A DNA stretch of 44,369 bases, taken from assembly GCF_030530635.1 (NCBI RefSeq), contig NZ_JAUMUL010000025.1, forward strand, positions 1-44,369, in the 5' to 3' direction. The position numbers and the translations under genes were made by a program. A model generated the notes under the pieces. It searched no databases and was not told the origin of the DNA. It saw nothing but the letters and a program-made list of their open reading frames with translations. Positions within the stretch are counted from its first letter, which is position 1. Each line of letters begins with the position of its first letter. This DNA is from Actinomyces sp. (GTDB taxonomy: Bacteria; Actinomycetota; Actinomycetes; Actinomycetales; Actinomycetaceae). Shown here in pieces: positions 36,905-44,369 of this stretch.

Positions 36905-39785
36905 TCAGTTCTCGACGAGTAGGCGGACCGGACCGGCCAGGCCGTAGTCGCGCACCGGCACGTCGTGCGGCCGGTACGGCAGACCGTTGAGCAGCGCCGA
37001 AACGTCGGGGATGTGGTCGTAGTAGCCGCGGGCCTTGAGCCGGTTGGACAGCGCGGAGGACACGCGTACGACGACGTCGTTGCCGCCCGCACGCAGCAGC
37101 CCGGTCACGTCCACGCGCGGGGCGGAGGTGTCGAAGCCGACCGGTGCGCAGCCGTTGACCGACACCGATCCCAGGCCGCCGCACACGTCGCCCAGGTCCA
37201 GGACCAGGCGGCCTGCCGGCACCGCCTCGAGGACGAGCGTGGTGCGGTACTCGCCCACGCCGGATACCTCCGGGCCGACGCCGTCCAGGTTCTTCCACGG
37301 CGCCAGCGCGCCGGCGTCGGCGCGCAGGCGGGTGACTGCGGTGGTAGGACGCACCTCGCGGGTCACGTAGCCCAAGCCGCGGTTCTCCTCGATCAGCTGA
37401 TCCTCACCGGCGTCCCAGGACTCCACCGTGATGTCCCAGTGGGGCAGCTCGGCAACCACTGACGGCACCGTTCCGGACTCGCCCAGGGAGTATCCGGCGG
37501 AGCGGTCGAGTGTGATGATGGCGGCTTCGCCCGGACGCAGGCGGACCGGGACTATGGTGACGTTCGAGTGCTCGGGTCCGATCGGCTCGGTATGAGCGTC
37601 GCCAAGTTCGTGGAACCGGCCGCTCCACGGGTCCAGCCGGTAGGCGATTCCCGAGCCGGGAATCTTGATGTTCACGCGAGTCGGCTCTCCGGTTTCGTAC
37701 AGGAAGTGGTAGACGTACACATGGGTCAGGTCCCCGTCAATGCGCTCATAGGCGAGCAGGTTCTGGTTCGGGACGGCGAACTCGTGGTAGCCGGTCACTC
37801 CCAGTGCGCGCAGCGCCCCCACGGTACGGGCAGGGTCGTCCACTTCGGCAACGCTCGGCAGCATCTTCAGGGCCGCCATGGTTGCGGCCAGCTCGGCGTC
37901 GCGCCCATTCGAGCAGCCGGGCGGCGACGTCGGCGTCGAGCGCCTCCTGGTAGACGATCAGGGCCTGGTAGCCGGGCCCGTCGGGCTGAACGACGCCGTC
38001 GGCGAAGACCACGTCTTCGCGCAGCAGCAGCGAGCCATCGAAGAACTCGTACCCCCAGCCGGCGTCCTGCATGCCCAAGTCGCGCCACCAGTGATTGTCC
38101 CGGTCCCGCATCCACCTGCGCCCGTAGGCGACCTCGTCCGGAATACGGCGCTCGCCGTCGTAAAACATCATGCCGGAGGAATTGTCCGTGAAGTGGTCGG
38201 TGCGCAGGATGCCGACGTCGATGCGCGGCCGGCCCCGACGCAGCACCTGCTGCACGCGGCCGATGGCCCGGTTCCACAGCGGATAGAACTCGGCGGCGGG
38301 CTGACGCGTGTCGAAGCGTTCGGAGAACATGGGCAGCATGCCCTCATGGCCGGGCCACTCGGTGCTGCCCTCGGCGCCGGCGGGACTGGACCAGCCGTGC
38401 AGGACGGTCTTGGTGATGCCGGCCGCCAGCTGCGTGTTGATGATCTGGTCGTAGAAGCGGTGGGGCAACATGTGGTTGCGCGTGGTCGCCCCGGTCTCGG
38501 AGGAGTACTGCTTGCCCAACAGGTGCGCCGGACCCGCCATGAGCCGGTAGGCGTCGATCTGGGAGCCGAACTCCAGGGACTCGGTCTCGATGCCATCCAC
38601 GGCCACTCCTGGGCGGGTCAGCTCGAAGGGCAGCCCGTAGGAGATCTCGGCACGCAGCGTGATGCCCTCCTCGTGCAGGAAGTCGGCGAAGGGCTGGAGC
38701 ATGTGCTCGATGTACAGGTCGGTGAGGGTGGCCACGTAGTCGTGGCGGACCTTGGCGACCTCGGTGGCGTAGGCGGCTTCGGGTTCGAAACGGTACCGGG
38801 TGGAAACCGCCATCAGGGGTGCGGAGCGCACCAGTAGGGGCAGCCAGGGGGTGACGTCGTAGCCGCGGCGTGCGCGGAACTCCTCCGGGACGCAGCGCCC
38901 CCAGAACATGCCGCCCTCGCCCCAGGTGTTCAGCTCGAGGGAGTCCATGTACATCTGGGCGCGCGGGTTGCGGGCGATATGCGCCTTGAGGGAGTCGGTG
39001 AGGATGACCTCGCGCCAGTAGTCGATCACGGCGTCGACGCCGTCACGATCCAGGTAGTTGACCGTGTAATTCACGCTTGCTGAGGGGCTCGCGGTCTGCC
39101 CGGTCCCGTGCATCCAGAACACGAACAGCCGCCAGTCGCGTGCGTCCGGGGTTCTCCATTCCAGCGCCTCGGTGCCCTCGTTGCCGGTGACGAGGGGAGT
39201 CAGGTCGATGAGGGTGCCGACGTCGATGACTTTCACGTCGGTGGAGGCGGCCGTGCCGGAGTCGACGATCACGGCGGCCACGACGGCCACCAGGTGCTGC
39301 CGCCTCGGGGCGATCCGGGACCCCGGCAGACCGCCCTCGCCGCGGTCTGCGCCCAGGTCGATGCGCGGCAGCAGGCCGGTGCGACGTCCACGAACGTCCT
39401 CGTACTCGACGTCGAGTTCTTGAGAGGCGGCGGGGTCGTCCGGCGTGATGGTGGGTAGGTTGGCGTTGGACCAATTGGTGCCGGAGGTGAAGGAGAAGGA
39501 CATGCCCCGGGCGGTGGTCTCGGCGACGACCGTGTGGGAGTCGTGGGTCCACTCCTCGCTGCCCCAGCCGTAACAGGAGGAGTCGACGTTCTCCTCCGGC
39601 ATGGCCAGGAACTCCATGCCGCCGAAGCCGAGGCGATGGGCTGCGGCGATCTCACGGCTGATGGTGGCGTTGGTGTGTAGTCCCGCGGCCAGCCACCAGC
39701 GCAACTCCGGGCGGTACTCGATGGGTGGCTCGGCAATGGCGGCGCGTAGCGCGTCCAGCGTGGGTGTTGTGGCGGTCTGGTTCAC
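36905..39785 (-). pseudogene. GH106 alpha-L-rhamnosidase, split by a frameshift
   Basis: The N-terminal part (39785 down to a frame stop at 37746) encodes RWWLAAGLHTNATISREIAA, then GFGGMEFLAMPEEN and YSSETGATTRNHMLPHRFYD, as in GH106. The C-terminal part is in another frame from about 37905 to 36905 (ATG 37879, MAALKMLPSV) and includes TLVLEAVPAGRLVLDLGDV and VRVSSALSNRLKARG, the family's beta-sandwich end. Meaningful sequence changes frame at the GGG of GAATGGGCGC (37904-37906): removing one G gives EW-RDAELAAT and a single protein of about 955 residues, normal for GH106. The start is GTG 39785 with AAAGGAG seven bases upstream. It follows rhaD on the same strand. It could be an authentic mutation, a sequencing slip or frameshift expression. 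Confidence 0.85.
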
Positions 39786-39821
39786 GGGATTCTCCTTTGA
39801 AGCACACTAGGAAAACTGCCT

Positions 39822-39930
39822 GGAATCGGCACAAACGCTCATGTGACGCGGAAACGCCGATTGTGGACCGTTGGAATCGTGCGGTTCCTGTTTGGTGTCG
39901 AGGGCGCTGATCATCGTTTGTGCCGATTCC
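39822..39930. repeat. 109-bp element with perfect 16-bp inverted ends
   Basis: GGAATCGGCACAAACG (39822-39837) is exactly complementary to CGTTTGTGCCGATTCC (39915-39930), 77 bases apart. Between them is an imperfect palindrome, GGAATCGTGCGGTTCC. It lies in the rhaD-GH106 spacer, 37 bases upstream of the GH106 start codon. It may be paired operators, a transcript-scale hairpin or a small mobile element; no target duplication is visible. Confidence 0.6.
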
Positions 39931-39940
39931 GGGCGATCTG

Positions 39941-39986
39941 GGTACGTAAGATCTACCGACCTCGGTACGTAAGATCTACCGACCTC
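39941..39986 (-). repeat. 23-bp 3'-end repeat, copy 4
   Basis: Two exact 23-base units (39941-39963 and 39964-39986). On the minus strand they contain TCGGTA-GATCTTACG-TACCGA, as in copy 1. The array begins 15 bases after the rhaD stop codon (40001) and is in sense orientation to rhaD. Confidence 0.75.
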
Positions 39987-40000
39987 GGTGGAAGAGGGGG

Positions 40001-40825
40001 CTAGATCAGATCGGTGTCGACGTTGAAGGCCTCCACCACGGCGCGCAGCTCGGCGTCGGTGACGCCCTCACCCAGGCCGCCGGCCATGATGTCGCGGACC
40101 TCGTACATGGCGCCGGTCTCCGCATACTCGACCTTATCCACGGCGGCCAGGGGGGCGACGTCGGAGCGAACCATGATGCCGTGCTTGGCCCACAGCACAA
40201 TCACGTGGTCGCGCAGGGCGCGCACATTGTTCTCCATGAGGGTGGCCGATCCGGGCACCATGAAGTCGAGCACCTCAATGCCCTGGGGCAGCTGCACGAT
40301 CGTCTCCGGCTCCCAGCGCAGGATGCGGCGGTTGAAGTCCGCTGTGTTGCGGATGTCTTTGATGTGGGAGAGCTGCACCAGGTAGGGCGGCTGGGCGTGG
40401 ATGACGGCCTGGAAGTCCACACCGCGGCGCGCCACCTGGTCGTTGTGGACCGCCAGGTGGGAGTTGAACTCGCTGGTGGGGCGCACGTAGGCGCGGTCGG
40501 GGTGGGTGTACCAGGTGCCGGTGACGCCGCCCTCGTCCACGACGAAGGCGGATACGTTCGCCTCCGGGGACTCGGCGACGTCACGCAGGCGGCAGCCCGA
40601 GCCGGTCACCAGCACGGTGCGACCGGCCAGCGCCGGGGCGGGCAGCGGCAACTCGGTGCCGGGGGCGAGCTGCGGGAAGCGATCGGCCAGGCCCAGCTGT
40701 TCGGCGGAGGCGCGTATGGACACGGAGATGTTGCCGGCGCCGGCCTCGACGGCGCCCATGTGGTCAAGGCGGCGCCCGGCGGCGCCCATCTGGGCGAGGA
40801 TCTCTGACAGGGGCATGGTGGTCAC
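40001..40825 (-). CDS. rhaD: Rhamnulose-1-phosphate aldolase
   Basis: A 274-residue class II aldolase that would split L-rhamnulose-1-phosphate into dihydroxyacetone phosphate and L-lactaldehyde. TGSGCRLRD contributes the phosphate site; PTSEFNSHL has the catalytic Glu; WAKHGIM has the last metal-binding His. The usual H-x-H metal pair reads H143-A-Q145 (IHAQPPYL) here. The start is GTG 40825 with AAAGGA eight bases upstream; ATG 40816 is less well placed. It lies in the rhaI - rhaB - esterase - rhaD - GH106 unit. The call rests on the match to RhaD and on the rhamnose kinase nearby. Confidence 0.88.
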   Translation of the reverse strand: MTTMPLSEILAQMGAAGRRLDHMGAVEAGAGNISVSIRASAEQLGLADRFPQLAPGTELPLPAPALAGRTVLVTGSGCRLRDVAESPEANVSAFVVDEGGVTGTWYTHPDRAYVRPTSEFNSHLAVHNDQVARRGVDFQAVIHAQPPYLVQLSHIKDIRNTADFNRRILRWEPETIVQLPQGIEVLDFMVPGSATLMENNVRALRDHVIVLWAKHGIMVRSDVAPLAAVDKVEYAETGAMYEVRDIMAGGLGEGVTDAELRAVVEAFNVDTDLI

Positions 40826-40949
40826 GGTGATTGTCCTTTCCGATGGTTACTGGATGGAGTCGGGGATGGTTCGGAGCACCGGCGGTTGGCGGACGAATGT
40901 GGGACTGAGCGGAGCCGCCTTGGGCGCGCCGTCCGTGGTGTCGCCGGTT

Positions 40950-42092
40950 TCAGGCAATGCGGGCCAGCCGGGCCGCGAAGCGGTCCAGGCTGGCGGCGGT
41001 CAGCGGTGAGCCGACGGCGTTGAGGTGCCCGTGGGGCACACCCGCGCAGGTGAGCACCTCGACGTCGGCCCCCGCCTGCCGCAGTTGGCGGGCGAAAGCC
41101 TCACCGGAGGCGCGCAGGTCGTCGTTCTCGCAGTTCTCTATGTAGGTGGCCGGCCAGCCCGCCAGACGGGAGGCCTCAGGCACGTCCCCGGGGAAGGCGT
41201 AGGCGGGAATGGCGGCAGCGTCGTCTACCGCGGTGCCGGTCGGTACGGGGGCCCCGAGGTAGTTGGCGTTCATTGCCGCCGTCATGTCGGCGGGGAAACG
41301 CAGGATCTGCGGCATCTGCCCCAGGCGGGCTGCCAGCTCCGGGCTGGGGGCGGGCCAGCGCCCGCCGTGGGCCACCGGGTAGGCGAGTAGGGCCTGCCAG
41401 GGATCGGCTGCCTCGTCGATGCCGTGCAGCGTCACCCCGGCGGCCAGGTTCCCGCCCGCACTCGCACCGCCGACAGCGATGCGAGCCGCATCAATGCCGA
41501 GTTCGGAGGCGTGCTCACGCACCCACCGGTAGGCGGCGTAGGCGTCGTCGTGCGGGATCGGGTAGTGGATGCCGCCGGTGCACAGCCGGTAGAAGACCGA
41601 GACGACGCACGCCCCGGTGCGGGTGGCCAGGCCTCGGGCGACGGCGTCGGCCTCCGGCATGTCCAGATCCCCGCCCAGGAAGGCGCCACCGTGGTACCAC
41701 ACCAGCCCGGCGTGCAGGCCCGATTCCGTGGCCGGTGAGGGGGTGGGCGGATTCCAGCCGGGTTCGGGGCGGTAGACGCGCACGGGGATCGGTCCGTGTG
41801 GGCCCGGCAGTTTACGGTCTTCCACGACAGCGTGGGTTGGTTCGGGCTCGCCGAAGGGTGCTTCCCAGGCCTCCATTGCGGCCAGGGCCTCGCCGGCGAA
41901 GGGCGCACCGGCTGCCGCCTGGGGGTCGGCTGCGGCCAGATCCTCGGCGCGCGGCGCCGGGAAGTCGGCGATCAGGTGCACTCGCTCGGCATAGGGCGGC
42001 AGGAAGCCGCCCGCCAGGGGAGCGACGGGCACGCCGTCGCGGGTGGCGGTGGGCTGTGGCGTGGGTGGGGTGACGGCGGGAGAGTCGGTCAT
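40950..42092 (-). CDS. HSL-family alpha/beta-hydrolase (acetyl-esterase type)
   Basis: A 380-residue esterase of the hormone-sensitive lipase group. The oxyanion motif YHGGAFLGGD comes before the nucleophile S211 in GGASAGGNLAAG. The acid lies in ENCENDDLRASGEAFARQL and the histidine in GVPHGHLNA. The N-terminal 50 residues are Pro/Ala-rich, with no signal peptide. GGAG lies seven bases before ATG 42092. It stands inside the rhamnose catabolic unit between rhaB and rhaD. That position suggests it removes acetyl or other acyl groups from rhamnosides before or after hydrolysis (inference). Confidence 0.88.
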   Translation of the reverse strand: MTDSPAVTPPTPQPTATRDGVPVAPLAGGFLPPYAERVHLIADFPAPRAEDLAAADPQAAAGAPFAGEALAAMEAWEAPFGEPEPTHAVVEDRKLPGPHGPIPVRVYRPEPGWNPPTPSPATESGLHAGLVWYHGGAFLGGDLDMPEADAVARGLATRTGACVVSVFYRLCTGGIHYPIPHDDAYAAYRWVREHASELGIDAARIAVGGASAGGNLAAGVTLHGIDEAADPWQALLAYPVAHGGRWPAPSPELAARLGQMPQILRFPADMTAAMNANYLGAPVPTGTAVDDAAAIPAYAFPGDVPEASRLAGWPATYIENCENDDLRASGEAFARQLRQAGADVEVLTCAGVPHGHLNAVGSPLTAASLDRFAARLARIA

Positions 42093-42177
42093 GAGTCTTC
42101 TCCGTGGACTTGGCTGATGGGGTGGGTGAGCGGGGCGCGCGGGCGGTGCTCGGGGATGTGTAGTGGTGGCGTCGGCG

Positions 42178-43746
42178 TCAGCTGAACAGCTGTCGTTCGG
42201 CGGTGTCCCAACCGGCGGCGGCCGCGGAGGGGGTGTACTCGGTGATGTCTGAGGAGTTGCGCACCAGCTGCCGCAGCGCCGTCAGATCTCCCTCGATCAG
42301 GCCCGCGCCGCGGGCGGCAACGACCAGGTTTCCCAAGGCGGTTCCCTCGGCGGGCCCGGCTACAACTGGCAGCCCGGTGGCGTCGGCGGCCAGTTGGCAC
42401 AGCAGCCGGTTGCTGATGCCGCCGCCGACCATGTGCAGTACGTCGACCTGCTTGCCGGACAGCTCCGTGGCCTCGCGTACGGCGCGGCGGTAGGCCAGGG
42501 CCAGGGAGTCGTCGATGCAGCGCACGTACTCGCCGACGCTGCGCGGTCGCGGTTGGCCGGTGCTGATGGCGAAGGCGTCAATGCGGGCGGCCATGTCTCC
42601 GGGGTCGAAGAACGCCGGGTCGTTGATGTCGACGACGGTGCGCAGCGGCTCGGCCGCCTCGGCGGCCGCGTCGAGCTCCCGGTAGGAGAGCTCCAGGCCC
42701 TGCTGGCGCCAGGTGCGTACGGCCTCGTTGAACACCCACAGCCCCATGACGTTCTTCAAGTAGCGCACGGTGCCGTCCACCCCGAGCTCGTTGGTGAAGT
42801 TGGCCAGTCTGGAGGCCTCGCTGAGCACTGGCGCGTCCAGTTCCAGGCCCACCAGTGACCAGGTTCCGCAGGAGATGTAGGCGAAGCCGTCTCCGGCCGC
42901 GGGCACGGCCGCGACCGCGGAGGCGGTGTCGTGGGAGCCGACGGCGACCACCGGTGTCGGGGCACCGTCCGGGCCGAAGAGGTCGACGACGTCGCGGCGC
43001 ACCGGTCCGACCACGGTGCCCGGCTCCACGATGCCGGGGAGCACGCCTTCCAGGCCCACACCGAGTTCGGTGTGCAGCCGCTGAAGCAGCGGCGCCGACC
43101 AGGTGCGTGTCCGGGCGTCGACCAGGCCGGTGGTGGAGGCGTTGGTGATTTCAGCAATCCGCCTCCCGGTGAGCCAGTAGGTGAGCAGGTCTGGTAGCAG
43201 CAGCATGGTGCGCTGGGCGGTATCTGGATCCGGGGCGTCGTCGGTAGAGGCGACGCCGTCGTCGACCGGTGCGGTGGAGTGCGGCAGATCGCCGTCGCGG
43301 GAGGCCGCCACCAGCTGGAACAACGTGTTGAAGTCCTGCACCTGCAGGCCGTTGACGGCGTATAGCTCGGCGGCGGGGATGGCGGCGAAGACCTCCGCCG
43401 GCACGCCCCGGGTGCGCGGGCAGCGGTAGGCGGCCACCTGCCCGGCCAGCAGGCCGCTGGGGGCCAGCAGCCCGTAGTCTACCCCCCAGGTGTCGATGCC
43501 GACGGCGGCGAGGGGACCGACGTCGCGCACCGCCGTGAGCAGGCCCTCGCGGATCTCCGCCCACAGATGCAGCACGTCCCAGTACAGGCGCTCGCCGTCG
43601 GGACCGGGCAGGGGGATGGGGCCGTTGGCGAAGCGGCGGGTCTCGGTCAGGGTGATACGGCCGTCGGCGATGGTGCCGACCATGACGCGCCCGGAGGAGG
43701 CGCCCAGGTCGACGGCCCCGACGTGGACGGGGTGGGCGGTAGTCAT
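42178..43746 (-). CDS. rhaB: Rhamnulokinase
   Basis: A 522-residue FGGY-type sugar kinase that phosphorylates L-rhamnulose at O-1 with ATP. The N-terminal phosphate-binding motif AVDLGASSGRVM is typical of RhaB. WDVLHLWAEIREGL and the substrate-site GIDTWGVDYGLL follow. The C-terminal ATPase half has SHDTASAVAAVPA, YISCGTWSLVGLE and the adenosine motif HMVGGGISNRLLCQ. AAAGAGG lies nine bases before ATG 43746. It is downstream of rhaI, with a strong hairpin in the 92-base gap, and upstream of the HSL esterase. Confidence 0.95.
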   Translation of the reverse strand: MTTAHPVHVGAVDLGASSGRVMVGTIADGRITLTETRRFANGPIPLPGPDGERLYWDVLHLWAEIREGLLTAVRDVGPLAAVGIDTWGVDYGLLAPSGLLAGQVAAYRCPRTRGVPAEVFAAIPAAELYAVNGLQVQDFNTLFQLVAASRDGDLPHSTAPVDDGVASTDDAPDPDTAQRTMLLLPDLLTYWLTGRRIAEITNASTTGLVDARTRTWSAPLLQRLHTELGVGLEGVLPGIVEPGTVVGPVRRDVVDLFGPDGAPTPVVAVGSHDTASAVAAVPAAGDGFAYISCGTWSLVGLELDAPVLSEASRLANFTNELGVDGTVRYLKNVMGLWVFNEAVRTWRQQGLELSYRELDAAAEAAEPLRTVVDINDPAFFDPGDMAARIDAFAISTGQPRPRSVGEYVRCIDDSLALAYRRAVREATELSGKQVDVLHMVGGGISNRLLCQLAADATGLPVVAGPAEGTALGNLVVAARGAGLIEGDLTALRQLVRNSSDITEYTPSAAAAGWDTAERQLFS

Positions 43747-43787
43747 GGTCGGAACCTCTTTCGCGGAGCGGACGGGAGGACGGCGGT

Positions 43788-43825
43788 GGCGGGGCCGGGC
43801 GCCCGGAGGAGTGCCCGGCCCCGCC
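43788..43825 (-). terminator. 13-bp GC-rich hairpin between rhaI and rhaB
   Basis: GGCGGGGCCGGGC (43788-43800) pairs perfectly with GCCCGGCCCCGCC (43813-43825) around a 12-base loop, starting 13 bases after the rhaI stop codon. No T-run follows. It may be a partial terminator or an mRNA-stabilising structure that lowers rhaB relative to rhaI. Confidence 0.6.
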
Positions 43826-43838
43826 TTCGGAATGCGGC

Positions 43839-44369
43839 TCAGGCGCCCCAGCCGGCGGCGGTGCCGCCGACGCGCTCGGCGCGGATCTGGTCCAGGTAGC
43901 CGGAGTCCAGGAAGGCCCGCATCGGGTCGGGGGCCAGGCCCTGAGACTCGCGCAGCTCGGCCAGCAGCGGGCGCACGTCGGTGTTGAAGGCGTCGACGAA
44001 CACGTCGTTGGCGGCCAGGACGTCACCGGCGCGCTGCGCCTGGGCGAGCGCCTCGCGGTCCACCAGCAGCGCCTTGGCGGTGGCCTCCTGCACATTGGTG
44101 GCCGAGCGGATCTCGCCGGGGATCTTCTCCTCCAGGTTGTGGCACTGGTCGAGCATGAAGTTGACCCCGGAGTCGGGGGCGAGCGCCCCGACGGCGACGA
44201 TCTCGTTCATGATGCGGAACAGCTGGTAGGGGTCGGCGGCGCCCACGATCAGGTCGTCGTCGGCGTAGAAGCGCGAGTTGAAGTCGAAGGCGCCCAGGCG
44301 ACCCAGCCGCAACAGCTGGGCGACGATGAACTCGATGTTGGTGCCCGGGGCGTGGTGGCCGGTGTCGAG
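43839..44369 (-). CDS. rhaI: L-rhamnose isomerase, 3' part (gene continues beyond window)
   Basis: The frame runs off the window's right edge (44369) and ends with TGA at 43841-43839, giving the last 176 residues. It reads LDTGHHAPGTNIEFIVAQLL, then FDFNSRFYADDDLIVG and ADPYQLFRIMNEI, as in the TIM-barrel RhaI-type L-rhamnose isomerase (Pseudomonas/actinobacterial type rather than E. coli RhaA). It converts L-rhamnose to L-rhamnulose with divalent metal. The start and promoter are outside the window. It is followed by rhaB, so it is likely the head of, or early in, the catabolic operon. Confidence 0.9.
   Translation of the reverse strand, partial: LDTGHHAPGTNIEFIVAQLLRLGRLGAFDFNSRFYADDDLIVGAADPYQLFRIMNEIVAVGALAPDSGVNFMLDQCHNLEEKIPGEIRSATNVQEATAKALLVDREALAQAQRAGDVLAANDVFVDAFNTDVRPLLAELRESQGLAPDPMRAFLDSGYLDQIRAERVGGTAAGWGA

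Overview
The window is high-GC DNA (roughly two thirds G+C by eye) with strong AAGGAG-type ribosome binding sites, frequent GTG starts and actinobacterial-looking proteins. It most likely comes from an Actinomyces-like member of the Actinomycetaceae; this is inferred from gene style, not from a marker gene. No rRNA, tRNA, CRISPR array, transposase or phage gene was recognised.

Layout. 1-1144 is mostly gene-free: degenerate ~20-bp periodic repeats, a nested hairpin and a decayed sugar-transporter fragment. 1145-3402 is a small membrane protein plus a two-gene ABC exporter. 3635-6055 is the first GH78 alpha-L-rhamnosidase. 6407-9485 holds a secreted serine protease, a lipoprotein and an ornithine carbamoyltransferase. 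17721 down to 9543 (minus) is a compact unit GH78 - MFS transporter - type B carboxylesterase - CocE-type hydrolase, with a promoter and LacI-type operator in front. 17722-19877 is eroded: tandem repeats, a DUF559-like gene broken by one amber codon, and the tail of a DUF5605-type glycosidase. 19878-24573 (minus) has a GH43 glycosidase and a third GH78. 24804-29437 has an NAD(P)-binding oxidoreductase and TetR regulator (minus) divergent from an MFS transporter and GH1 beta-glucosidase (plus). 35571 down to 29708 (minus) carries a metallo-beta-lactamase-fold hydrolase, a GPH-type transporter, a fourth GH78 and a 30-codon small ORF. A LacI-family regulator (35764-36798) is divergent from this unit. 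44369 down to 36905 (minus) is L-rhamnose catabolism: rhaI (cut by the window edge), rhaB, an HSL-family esterase, rhaD and a GH106 rhamnosidase that is split by a frameshift.

How it fits together. Four GH78 enzymes, one GH106, a GH1, a GH43, three esterases and three MFS/GPH transporters surround isomerase, kinase and aldolase for L-rhamnose. None of the glycosidases or esterases shows a signal peptide, so the likely strategy is uptake of intact, possibly acylated, rhamnose-containing plant glycosides, followed by de-esterification and deglycosylation in the cytoplasm. Rhamnose would then go via rhamnulose and rhamnulose-1-phosphate to DHAP and lactaldehyde. Control appears to run through LacI- and TetR-type repressors. 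The two most similar GH78 genes share the same TGAA-WCGW-YTCA operator next to their promoters.

The most notable non-coding signal is a 23-bp-period repeat at four places. Each sits 5-30 bases after a stop codon, in sense orientation to the preceding gene, with hairpin arms that vary but still pair.
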